From the NCBI GenBank assembly GCA_016617855.1, contig JAECUM010000808.1, positions 124,001-188,000 of the forward strand: a stretch of DNA of 64,000 nucleotides, given 5' to 3'. The DNA is from Megalonaias nervosa (lineage: Eukaryota; Mollusca; Bivalvia; Unionida; Unionidae). The position numbers and the translations under genes are program-made. Of this stretch, positions 33,903 to 42,909 are shown in pieces (the stretch's first letter is position 1; each line of letters opens with the position of its first letter). The notes below the pieces were generated by a model. That model saw only the letters and a list, made by a program, of their open reading frames with translations. It did not search any database and was not told the DNA's origin.

Positions 33903-34142
33903 ATGAGAACAAAACTATTTATTTACGATAGTGATAAAATCTGTATCGCCGATAAATTACCTCCATGGAATAAAGCTAAAATTAGTGAAAAAGATGGTAT
34001 TATTTTTGTAGATTTAGTTGATAAAATTTACGAAAAGGGATTCTCACGGCGATTATGTTCTGTCATGCCTGTTTCACGTGATGAACATGCACGGCGACGA
34101 TTACAAGAAAAATTTCGGGCGAAAATCACACAGGAAAAATAA
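33903..34142 (+). CDS. Unknown 79-residue protein
   Basis: MRTKLFIYDSDKICIADKLPPWNKAKISEKDGIIFVDLVDKIYEKG... ending ITQEK. Intact and soluble, with a basic C-terminus (DEHARRRLQEKFRAK). Preceded by 'aataacataatg'. No family recognised. Being uninterrupted among broken neighbours may only reflect its short length. Confidence 0.5.
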   Translation: MRTKLFIYDSDKICIADKLPPWNKAKISEKDGIIFVDLVDKIYEKGFSRRLCSVMPVSRDEHARRRLQEKFRAKITQEK

Positions 34143-34208
34143 ATATCATTCTGCAAGTGGCAGATTGTTTGTTATATTTTTTTATTTTAAACAAATATTT
34201 ATTATATA

Positions 34209-34668
34209 ATGAATTACGAAAATAGTAATGCTGTTATTGCTGCAATTGAAAAACTACAACATGACGGTACAAAACTTTCTGATGATCTTGATCCTCAGAA
34301 AATCATCTGTGATTTTGAATCATTACAACAGCAAAAATTTGAAAACAGATATACATTACCATCCGATTATAGATTCATGAAATTAATTCATCGATCAATG
34401 ATAGAATCTCTGGCAAAGGTCGATGACACTCAGGTTAAAGAATTTATTTTACTTGCAAATGCTATTGAAAAGATAAAAAAAAAAGAATTATCTCATGAAT
34501 ACGAAGCAAGAAAACTTGTAAATAGTCGTGTAAGGCAATTGAGAAAGATTATGTCAATGACGGAATCATTATGTGAAACAGTTCAAGATGAAAACTGTTG
34601 TCACCGATGAAAGTAATGGACCGGTGACCGTAGTAATGGCTAAACAAAACCCTTGGCAGAATTTCTAA
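34209..34668 (+). pseudogene. Unknown helical protein, late frameshift
   Basis: 133 codons from MNYENSNAVIAAIEKLQHD, mostly alpha-helical with a coiled-coil-prone centre (LLANAIEKIKKKELSHEYEARKLV). Near 34600 the reading probably moves to the frame containing NGPVTVVMAKQNPW, ending at TAA 34668. Start preceded by TATATAATG. Converges with the minus-strand capsid gene block (88 bases between). No family recognised. Confidence 0.5.
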
Positions 34669-34755
34669 GAGTCAAAATTACAATTTTAAAAAAAAATAAT
34701 TTTTTATTCAGAAATAATATTTATTTATTTGATATATTTTTCTTTTATTTTTTTT

Positions 34756-35462
34756 TTACGAACGCACATGCAGACTAATATTCAACGTTTCCGACCTAAG
34801 ATCAAGCAAATGCCCATGTTGATCAGTAAGTTTGAAATGTGTCCGAGATAAAAGCGGATTATGACATTTTAGATAAACCGCGTTAATTGGTTCTAATACA
34901 ATCAAATATCCTGGTGGGACTTGAGGAGTAAATGAATACAAATATATCCTGCTGGGCTTGATTGGATTTTTCAGCATCAACTTGATAGCTACCGTCGATG
35001 ACGTCACATACTAGATTGACCGCGATCGTTGATGTAATATTACCGGCGAATTGTGACGACCTTCGTTGTATGGATTATTATTGTAATCGAGAATTTTTGG
35101 CGGAGGGGTTACTTTTTTATATGATTCAAGAACTTTTGGAAAGTTTTCACTGATTACATCACTGACTGATTTTATCAGATCAGTATTATCAAATCCCGGA
35201 AAAATAAATTTTTGAAATTGCTGTTTAGTTATATTAAAATATTTAGTAACTTGCTGTGATCCTGCAAGATTAAAGAAAGTTATAATGTGTCTACTGGCGT
35301 AATCAAGATTATACGCAATTTCATTTAGGATCATTATCGTTTCAATTATTTGTTGTTTTGTATCCTCGCTGTAGGACGTGATAATACTTGAAAATAAATT
35401 TTTTAGATCATTAAGAAATCTTTTATGTTCAGACCTGATATCGTCCGAGTAAGATTTTTAAA
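34756..35462 (-). pseudogene. Minor capsid-type protein: helical part plus jelly-roll-like end
   Basis: The upper part (35462-35011) reads SYSDDIRSEHKRFLNDLKN..., all helical and without a clear start codon, so it may be the continuation of the penton-like gene above by frameshift. After a break at 35010 the lower part (35007-34756) has LYSFTPQVPPGYLIVLEP and, at the very end, FKLTDQHGHLLDLRSETLNI, matching MQLTDQSGRQLDLNNEVV at the end of the element C gene at 50872. This terminal motif is usual for Polinton minor capsid (penton) proteins. Confidence 0.6.
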
Positions 35463-35470
35463 AATTTCTG

Positions 35471-36162
35471 TCAACTGGTTAATTTTTCGCTGGGTTCAAC
35501 AAGAACAGATACTCCTGCGCCATATTTATCATCATGTTTAAAGTTAATTAAAACCTGGCCAGTTTTTTCATCGATATATTGTCGTAGCGGTTTTTCAAAA
35601 TTGAAATGTTTTGTAAGTGTTTGTTTTTTATGAGAAATTCCTCCAAACGTAATTCTGGTTGTCGTAACATTGTCATGGGAATTTCGGGCCAACCTAATAC
35701 TGATCTGATCGAACTTTGATAAATATCTACAGCATAATCCGGCGATAATATTTCAATGACCGATGACAGTGTTGGCTCGTGGACGGTAATGGCAATCTTT
35801 GATTCTTTTCCTGTGATAGATTTAATCCTGCGCTGAAATTCTTCATTGATCTGTTCGATTTGATAACTGCCCGTTGGAATACTGACTACTTGCCAGTCTG
35901 TATCATTACCTTTATTTCTGTCTGCAAATACTAATGAATTATTTGGTTGTAGTCCACCATATGATTTTGACCTGATATTTGGCCAACTGTGACAAACCCG
36001 TAATTGTGCTAATGCAATTCCCTTTGCTGGTATTGCAGGTGGAAAAACAACCCTGAAATCAGGATTAGTTGAACTCGCTGATATCATCGTAGTTTTCACC
36101 GGAGCAGTATTAGTGACGATCTGCTGTAATAATTCCCTTGACTCAGCCAGCGAAGTCATCAT
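35471..36162 (-). pseudogene. Penton-like minor capsid protein, N-terminal part
   Basis: 204 codons from MMTSLAESRELLQQI. Features expected of Polinton-like minor capsid proteins: beta-rich FRVVFPPAIPAKGIALAQL, SLVFADRNK, IPTGSYQIEQINEEFQRRI, and a characteristic SVLGWPEIP. Near 35690 the frame shifts and continues as TRITFGGISHKKQTL...YGAGVSVLVEPSEKL to 35471. Minor capsid proteins occupy capsid vertices. It follows the membrane protein in the minus-strand virion operon; 17 bases separate them. Confidence 0.7.
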
Positions 36163-36179
36163 TATTTATTATACTATTA

Positions 36180-36659
36180 TTATTGTAAATCCCTGATTTC
36201 TTTATCCGTGATTAAATCACGATCGGCAAATGCCTCATTGTAAATTTTTACCGTTGCGCTAAATTCTTCATCAGATACAATACCATCTTTAAACGACGAT
36301 GAGATCAACGATGATAGTTTGGAATATGCTGCTGTTGCTGTGTGTAATTTTACCACATACTCGTTTAATTTTGTATTTGTGCATGTATCTATTTTCTTTG
36401 CAATAATACTAAAAATTCCCGCGATAGTTGTTGCGGATGAAACGATGATAGTCATAACGATTGGCGCAGTCACCGTCAACGTTGACAATGTTACACCGGT
36501 TCCAGCAACAACTGCAGAAATTGAATAAACAACTATGTCAACGACAACCACACGTCGTCGACATTTTTTTACTTTTGCGGTGTAATCATCAATGATATTT
36601 TTTAGTTTAGTTTGCCACACAGTTACTTGATTGTACCTGTATCGCTGAACGTCAATCAT
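36180..36659 (-). CDS. Membrane protein with two transmembrane segments
   Basis: 159 residues, intact. Basic stretch KVKKCRRR (about 33-39), then hydrophobic segments VVVVDIVVYSISAVVAGTGV and APIVMTIIVSSATTIAGIFSII, then a helical tail with DGIVSDEEFSATVKIYNEA. Start ATG after 'attaatatgataa'. Such a hairpin membrane protein in the virion block may belong to an internal membrane or act in entry; that is inference. It occupies the same role slot as the 106-residue protein at 45786 in element C, which also ends in a helical acidic tail, but similarity is weak. Confidence 0.65.
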   Translation of the reverse strand: MIDVQRYRYNQVTVWQTKLKNIIDDYTAKVKKCRRRVVVVDIVVYSISAVVAGTGVTLSTLTVTAPIVMTIIVSSATTIAGIFSIIAKKIDTCTNTKLNEYVVKLHTATAAYSKLSSLISSSFKDGIVSDEEFSATVKIYNEAFADRDLITDKEIRDLQ

Positions 36660-36678
36660 TTATCATATTAATTATTGT

Positions 36679-37362
36679 TTAAGATAGCGGAGGTGTTTCA
36701 GCTACAAATTCTAGACACCACCAATAAGACGCTGAGGTTAATTTTTTATCAGATGGGTCTAGTATAAACGTTTCTTCGTTACCTTTATTTAATGTAATAG
36801 ACACGATTCCAGAAAATTTATCGGTTGAATGACGCCACAGATACGTAGTAAAAATACTAAATTTTCCACCACTAAATATTGATAATCGATAAACACCGGT
36901 TACTTCCGTGGTATGTCTGATAGTGTTATTTTGCGGTGTCCACGTTGACGATCCTGATGATATTGTGTATACAACATTATTAATTTGCTTATGTGGAATT
37001 CTGACAAGATTAGTTTTTTCAACGATACCAGGAATTCCACTATTAATATCATTGAGTCTCATGTTGATGTTGGTGAGAGAAATATCAACAGCTGGCGGAC
37101 TTCCAAAAAAACCTTCAGCGGCTTTATTAAGTTTATGAAAATTTCTACGAGTATTCAGAAATATGTTTACGTGAACGTCATATTCAGCTAGTAGTGTATT
37201 TATTTTATCATCTGTAGGATTATTTTTATCATCCACGTATTTCTTTGTTGCAGCATCTTCATCACCGGTTGGTTCTCTTAACGCGACAATCTTATTTCCG
37301 TTCATGTTGATCTTACCTGTCATTGTATTTCCAGTTGATTTTAAACGATCAGAAACACTCAT
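36679..37362 (-). CDS. Short fibre protein with phage-type shaft repeat
   Basis: 227 residues, intact. Residues 8-45 form a tail-fibre repeat, GNTMTGKINMNGNKIVALREP then DAATKKYVDD, as in long-tail-fibre and other phage shaft proteins. The middle is helical. The C-terminal domain from about 140 is beta-rich (VYRLSIFSGGKFSIF, GIVSITLNKGNEETFIL) and unlike the discoidin-like tip of the element A/C fibres. The predicted role is receptor binding. Lies 17 bases from the membrane protein gene; its intact state in a decayed element is notable. Confidence 0.75.
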   Translation of the reverse strand: MSVSDRLKSTGNTMTGKINMNGNKIVALREPTGDEDAATKKYVDDKNNPTDDKINTLLAEYDVHVNIFLNTRRNFHKLNKAAEGFFGSPPAVDISLTNINMRLNDINSGIPGIVEKTNLVRIPHKQINNVVYTISSGSSTWTPQNNTIRHTTEVTGVYRLSIFSGGKFSIFTTYLWRHSTDKFSGIVSITLNKGNEETFILDPSDKKLTSASYWWCLEFVAETPPLS

Positions 37363-37389
37363 TTTAATTTCATCTCTGATAGTTGTAAT

Positions 37390-37626
37390 TCATATATTTG
37401 AATCTCTGATTCTACCTCCGTCAGTAAATATCGGAATATTATCCGTGGCAGCGCCGATAACTCTAAGAAATATATCAATCCATTTGATGCTACTCGTTTT
37501 TAAAATACCAAATTTATCCTGAAATACAACAACTTCATCTCGGTCAACTCCAGATAAATCCATAAAATCAGCAAGATCATCTTTGGTGGCGTATTTTGAT
37601 AATCGATATCTTCCTTTTTTTGACAA
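37390..37626 (-). CDS. Unknown 78-residue fibre-associated protein
   Basis: MSKKGRYRLSKYATKDDLADFMDLSG... ending IPIFTDGGRIRDSNI. The ending resembles the short 'value, data-gly-gly-arg, asp-ser' hinge seen at the heads of phage fibre domains, and it sits immediately before the fibre gene, so it may be a fibre base or a detached N-terminal piece. Intact frame; no family recognised. Confidence 0.5.
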   Translation of the reverse strand: MSKKGRYRLSKYATKDDLADFMDLSGVDRDEVVVFQDKFGILKTSSIKWIDIFLRVIGAATDNIPIFTDGGRIRDSNI

Positions 37627-37653
37627 CAGCAGAAGATCTTCCGTAAATGTTAT

Positions 37654-38064
37654 TTAAATCCTCCGTTGTACGGTGTATTGGTGTGCAACTTTATGAAGTG
37701 GTTTCGTTGACCTTGATATAGCATCAAGTACTGCGAGTACTTCACGGCTACATATTGGTGGATCAGTTATTGTTTGTGTTGGTAACGTTGAGTACCAGAT
37801 TGGAATACTGCCCGTAACATATTTCAGAAATTCTTTTGGTGGTGCCAATCCGTATGAATCAAAATAAATAATTCCACGTGGATCAATCGCGTATGCAACC
37901 CAGTGAGTACCATGACCTGAACTTCCATCAAGATTAATAATACCGGTTTCAACACGATTCGGTTTATGTGGTAATTCATCACGCATAAAAACACCTCTAA
38001 AATTTTCTATATTTAATCGCGCAGCAGCATCAAGTAAATCAAAATTTGACATTGGAAGCATCAA
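37654..38064 (-). CDS. Adenain-like cysteine protease
   Basis: 136 residues, MMLPMSNFDLLDAA...; the ATG overlaps the stop of the pVI-like gene. Catalytic His in GHGTHWVAYAID (about 53), acidic residue in IYFDSYGL (about 69), a Gln in STLPTQT (about 98) as the oxyanion-hole candidate, and Cys in PPICSREV (about 105) where related proteases have Cys-Gly. The residues just after the cysteine diverge from C (ACGYYCIMF), so a frameshift at the end is possible; the last 30 residues may be out of frame. Expected to cleave virion precursors, in particular the adjacent pVI-like protein. Confidence 0.75.
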   Translation of the reverse strand: MMLPMSNFDLLDAAARLNIENFRGVFMRDELPHKPNRVETGIINLDGSSGHGTHWVAYAIDPRGIIYFDSYGLAPPKEFLKYVTGSIPIWYSTLPTQTITDPPICSREVLAVLDAISRSTKPLHKVAHQYTVQRRI

Positions 38065-38540
38065 CGAGTTCCTGGAATTCTTAATCCGCTTCCTCGATCT
38101 GGAGTCCCTGGAAGTCTCAGACCCAATCCCCGAACGATTTGTTCGGCGGATCGTCGTCGTCGTCTTCTTTTTTTTAAATCCTTCCCAGTTGTTTTCTTTA
38201 ATGCCATTCCAGCGGCGGTTCCAACTCCACCTAACGCAGCAGCTTTTACAACAGTTGGAGCGGCAGCGGCTATCAGCGCTGAAATAGCTGAAAGAAGTGG
38301 AAAAATACCACCTGTCTTAGCGATGTGTTTGATGGCACCCGCAGAAAGATTTACGAGTATACCTTTTTTTGATTGTTTAGCTTCATTAAAATTCTTGAGC
38401 TGGTGTTCTGTCAACGATAATTTATTTGGACCATCTGTGATTTGTTCTTGTTTTAGTGATATTTTTTAATCCGCATCGCTTTGCTGATGCTGATTGTAAT
38501 CTTTTAATCTGACCAGGAGTCAGACTGACACTAACGTGAT
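38061..38540 (-). pseudogene. pVI/pX-like basic virion protein
   Basis: The upstream part in one frame (VSLTPGQIKRLQSASAKR, about 38535-38480) shifts to SLKQEQITDGPNKLSLTEHQLKNF, then LSAGAIKHIAKTGGIFPLLSAISALIAAAAPTV (amphipathic/hydrophobic), a KKRRRRRR stretch, and RLPGTPDRGSGLRIPGTR at the end. The same order and phrases occur at 53288-53825 in element C. Adenovirus pVI and pX cofactors are small, basic, membrane-active and protease-cleaved; membership of that functional class is inferred from position and composition. No start ATG is visible for the upstream part. Confidence 0.65.
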
Positions 38541-38576
38541 GATATGACACTTATAATTTTATTAATGATCTAATTA

Positions 38577-39935
38577 CATATTTTCTACTGGCGCATCAAT
38601 AACTCTCATGCGACCACCAACACCTTCAAGTAACATCGTCTTATCGCTGAGTATGACAGCGATTGCTCTGTAATTAGTGATATGCCCTCGCGTAACACGA
38701 GCTCGAAAATGTATATCAACGACACTGTCTAGTCAAATCCAAGTGTTCTAGCGAAAAGTAATAGATCGGATACAGCGTTGTAAAATCCCGCTGTGATATT
38801 TATAAACCAGTATCAACATTCTGATCACGCCCCATGAATGTCATTAATCGATGGTATGCACGTGCAACACTGTTTTGTTCAAAATTTAACAAAATATCAT
38901 CGGCTGGTTCTTGATGTCCATTTATTCTCAAAGAAACCTCAGAAACACCGAGTTTGTCAAATATCATAATACTACGTGTTTGTGAGTTCACTCGCGTATA
39001 ATCCTGAAGTACAACAAATATATGTCGCGGTGCAGAGATACCTTGTTGTGATGCTATTTGCCATGTGAATAATCCGTTGATGTTACTCTGAACAGAATCG
39101 GTAGTCACTGTTAGCCATGATAACGTCGACTTACCGCGCTGTCCATGAAAGCGAGTAAGCGTTGTTCTTCGATTAACGACGGTGTTATTGTTGGCATCCA
39201 CAATGAAAGTTTTGTTAGTGTTACTTTTCCATGAAGTGCTCTAGTTGCAGCATCATCAGCTCCTATAGCGTGCCATATTGCATCATTATCTGTGCTTTTT
39301 CGTGTGAGTACAACTGTATGTTTGGCCCCAAAAATAACTTTTCTAACATTTCTGCAGAATCCAAATATATGTGATAGTGGAATTGCACATGAAAAGCTTT
39401 CGTCGTCACCCAGCATTGTTCGACGTGATGCAAATCCAAAGTTGAAATTTTCATTTATCGATACAACTGTATCCCCAGCTGCATTTAATGTTACATTTCT
39501 GTTTTCTGGTTGATCAGTTGTATCTTTGGAAAACATCATCGACGGACCAGCTGATCTTGAGTAATCATCGCTGTATCTTGCAAGACCAAGTATCGTTGTG
39601 GCAACGTCAATGTCTTCATGACAAACCTCAGTCTCTCGTCCATCAATCATGTATGCGGCACTTTTGAATAAAGCCATAATACCATTATTGACAAAACCAA
39701 CTCGATCACCAATTTCGTAATTTGTATTATCTAATTTTAAAAGTCTACCTTCTACTTCGATGAATGCCTCAGCGTGTAAGAAATATCTACTTGTATCATC
39801 AGCTTGTAATTCGATTCTTCCACGATCGTCAGGTACACTTGCGTCATAAGAATAATACTGATAATCACGCACCGATTCATTTTTGAGAACTGGTGCGTCC
39901 ATGTCAAATGCGGGATTGGATATGCGTTTGAACAT
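38577..39935 (-). pseudogene. Major capsid protein (double jelly-roll), frameshifted
   Basis: Starts MFKRISNPAFDMDAPVLKNES. Typical N-terminal half: DTSRYFLHAEAFIEVEGRLL, VGFVNNGIMALFKSAAYMIDG, then IPLSHIFGFCRNVRKVIFGAKHTVVLTRKS and VTLTKLSLWMPTITPSL, each of which has a direct counterpart in the C protein at 51733. A frameshift falls between 39200 and 39110; the next part has IFVVLQDYT and VSEVSLRINGHQEP. A last shift near 38810 leads to the end HITNYRAIAVILSD...EGVGGRMRV. About 450 residues in all. Forms the capsid shell; the DJR fold is family knowledge, not visible in sequence. Confidence 0.9.
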
Positions 39936-39993
39936 CTTTATTATATTTGCTATCGTCTAACACGAAGACCACTTCCTGCTACCAGACTAGCGG

Positions 39994-40395
39994 TTATATT
40001 TTTTCTTTTTCATCAGCGAATGGCGCTAATTTTTGATTTGCGGCTTGATTTATTATTTTACTAACGTTTGCAGGCATCACTTCAGTACTGGGTAATTTTA
40101 CTGGCTGAAGTCGGACCGCTTGCGGACCGTGTATTAATCGTGCTAGTCTGTCCATGATTGCAGAAAATGCTTTACTGGCAACATCGCCAGCAGCACTAAT
40201 ACCTTTTTCACAAATAACATCAATAGCCTACATTCCTAGTTGCTTTGCAATCGGTATTGCTTTTGGAGCTATCCTCGAAAATAAACCCTGGATGACATCA
40301 CCGAGTCCATCTCCGTAGAATGTTTTATATACTGGTAATCGCGAATTTATCATCCTGATCATAACTGATCGAAGTTGAGCAGTATGTATAATCAT
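39994..40395 (-). pseudogene. Small virion-type protein upstream of MCP, one stop
   Basis: 133 codons from MIIHTAQLRSVMIRMINSR, with one in-frame TAG at about residue 55 (after KQLGM). Central segment FYGDGLGDVIQGLFSRIAPKAIPIAKQL, then VICEKGISAAGDVASKAFSAI, and a Pro/Ala-rich end. The 51302-51662 gene of C has the same position and a matching pattern (GGFFGNIITKVIENVPGIARKVAPIA). Amphipathic and Gly/Ala-rich, like capsid-internal small proteins. No named family. Confidence 0.6.
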
Positions 40396-40422
40396 CTTAT
40401 TATAATAATTATGTCGAACTGC

Positions 40423-41647
40423 TTAATCGCTGTGGTAATCGTCGATAATTTCATTAATGAGAGACCGATACACGTTAACGTCCATGATACCACCTCTGAA
40501 TAATCGCTGGCAAATTGATGTTATCTCATTAATGATTTCTGGAGAATTATTACCAGCTCGTTTTCCCCCAATCAGAATTTCTAATCGATCAATATCAGCG
40601 AGGATATTATTTGGACAATTAACAAGACCACTTCCCGTTGTACCAAGACCTTTTCCAACTGGGCTACTGAGGGCATCGTAGAATTCTTCTTCAGATGATA
40701 ATCCATTGCCTGATTTTATTTTACGTTCTACTTCTTGTATAAATCTAGCAAAATTTTCATCATTACGTTTGATCCGATCAAGATCATTAGCGACGAGATA
40801 TATATCTGAAACCCAATTATCACGTTTCATCTTATCAACGTATTCAGGTTTTACATACCCCTCCCTGTTATTATATCCGTGTGCTGCAATACCTATTACC
40901 CGGCTTGGATCCTTGATAGCGGCAATACCACCGAGTTTAAACTTATGTGATATTGATGATGGTTGTTCTTGTTGTTGTCATGGTTGTTCTTGTTGTATCG
41001 GTGGTGATGGTTGTGATTGTTGTTGTTGTTGTTGAATAAGTGAAATAGATTTATCTATTGCATTAATATATGCAACATATCTCATATCGTCGTTTCGAGC
41101 TTGATCAATATCGAAATATATGCGAAAAACCCATTTGTACCAATTGTTGCGACTTATAATATCATCAGCGTATTCAGGGTTTAGAAAACGTCTTCGATCA
41201 TCATAACTTAACAAAGCAGCCTCAGCTAATTTATTTACATCTTTTAATTTTTAATATTCTAAATAAGTTCCTCGGTAAATTTATCATTCAGATTAATCCT
41301 GGCTCGTACTTCTGATTCCTATTGCATATCACCTCTCGCTTGGTCCATTATTTGGGTTGGCTGAACCGCAGCTATCTCACTTGGAAGTTCTCGCAGAATT
41401 TTTTTTGTTTTCTTAGTTCGCTCTGCTATTTTTCCAGTCACCTCAGCGGTTTTCTCCAGGACGGGAAGAATACCTTTAGTAGTTTTGTAATAGGTTTAAA
41501 TAATTCTTCTGCAGCTTCTGCAAATCCTTCTTTGAGATCTTGACGCGCCTGTAATTTTTGTTTGACAGAATCTCTCACGGGCAAATATTTCCTGATTGCT
41601 TCTAGTCGCTCTCGAGCTAATCTAGCTGAATGTGGTTCACCTATCAT
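40423..41647 (-). pseudogene. Coiled-coil virion-type protein, several frameshifts
   Basis: Pieces in order: 41647-41438 (MIGEPHSARLARERLEAIRKY, ...LFKPITKLLKVFFPS), 41214-40978 (RNNWYKWVFRIYFDIDQ..., ends in a poly-Gln/Pro stretch), and 40830-40423, which starts MKRDNWVSDIYLVANDLD and contains GTGSGLVNCPNNILADIDRLEILI and NEITSICQRLFRGGIMDVNVYRSL. The last part aligns with GTGVKIFTSSAEMIGRLMLLIS and LDHLRSENLLTSDEYETL at the end of the gene at 49678. First gene of the virion block in both B and C. Function unknown; a scaffold or capsid-cement protein is a guess from its position. Confidence 0.6.
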
Positions 41648-41749
41648 TATTAATACGATAATGGTTTAATTACAGCGGAGAGGGTGAGCTGGTAAAAATT
41701 ATAGAATAAAAAAATATATTTTGCAGTGTTTAATAGTAGTATAGTGGGG

Positions 41750-42530
41750 CACCCTACGGACAATGGGAATTAGCATTACGGGACCCTACTTTGTACCCTA
41801 GGGACAAGATTTCTACGGACAATGGGAATTAGCATTACAAGACCTCTGGGCCTGTCTACGGAAAAGATTTCTACGGACAAAAGCACACCCTGGGACGATA
41901 TAGGGACAATGGGAAAATACATTACGGGACCCTAATATCGAATATAGCGTCAAAAGCACACCCTGGGACGTTCTACGGACAATGGGAATTTTGTATAACG
42001 TCAAAAGCACACCCTGGGACGATCTAAGGACAATGGGAATTTTGTATAACGTCAAAAGCACACCCTGGGACGATCTACGGACAATGGGAATTTTGTATAA
42101 CGTCAAAAGAACACCCTGGGCCTGTATAGCGTCAATGGGAATTTAACATGGGAATTTTAACATGGGTGGGCCTGTATAGCGTCAAGATTTATAGCGTCAA
42201 AAGCACACCCTGGGACGATATAGGGACAATGGGAATTTTGTATAGCGTCAAAAGCACACCCTGGGCCTGTATAGCGTCAATGGGAATTTAACATGGGAAT
42301 TTTAACATGGGTGGGACTATAGACGGACAAGATTTATAGCGACACGTAGACCGTAATGTTAAATTAGAGGGGTTGTACCCTAAGGACAATGGGAATTAGC
42401 ATTACGGGACCCTACTTTGTACCCTACGGACAAATGGGGTTTGTAACCTACGGACAATGGGAATTAGTATTACGGGACCCTACTTTGTACCCTACGGACA
42501 AGGGAAATTGAACATGGGGAAATATTGGGC
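41750..42530. repeat. Minisatellite, GGGAATTTAACATGGG / GACAATGGGAATT type
   Basis: Interleaved words 'tacggacaatgggaatt', 'agcattacgggaccctac', 'gcgtcaaaagcacaccctgggac' and 'aacatgggtgggcctgtatag' repeat with periods near 45-60 bases. Frames here are repeat translations. Confidence 0.85.
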
Positions 42531-42729
42531 CTGTCTAGCGACCAAAAATATTGGGCCTGTCTAGCAACAAAAAATATTAGGCTTGTCTAGCGAGAAGAGG
42601 AATGGAACAGGTATGGTCTATTTTTAGCTACAATTTTTGTTCAATTTCTGTTTAAAAACCCTTGTATGTATTTATAGCTACAACCTGGGGAAAACCCAAG
42701 TCTATATTTATAGCCTCAAAATTTCTAGC

Positions 42730-42810
42730 TTCAGTGACGTCACTGAACTGGCTGACCTGAATACTCGACACTGTGTGACGTCACTGAACTGGCTGACCTG
42801 AATACGCGAT
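42730..42810. repeat. 46-bp direct duplication containing TGACGTCA
   Basis: 'gtgacgtcactgaactggctgacctgaatac' occurs at about 42732 and again at about 42776. Each copy holds the palindrome TGACGTCA (the CRE consensus); no promoter context supports a function. Confidence 0.7.
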
Positions 42811-42909
42811 ACTGTGCGTAGGTAGGTAGGTGAAATGAATTGGATAGGGATAAAGGAAATTTTATAGGGACAAAGACCAATACACACACAAAAGAAAGGG
42901 AGAAAGAAA

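Larger units (their letters stand above)
26940..41660. mobile_element. Element B: Maverick/Polinton-like, polymerase-helicase type
   Basis: Nearly complete gene set. Right of the centre all virion genes run on the minus strand. The left part holds the ATPase (-), PLA2 (+), integrase (+), the polymerase-helicase-HNH gene (-) and small plus-strand genes. No TIR pair was found by eye, so the ends are set by gene content. Replication, integrase and ATPase genes differ from A/C while the virion block is shared with C. Confidence 0.8.

Noticed and set aside
42730..42810. Paired CRE (TGACGTCA) enhancer
   Set aside because: Both sites arise from one short tandem duplication within satellite-rich DNA with no gene nearby.
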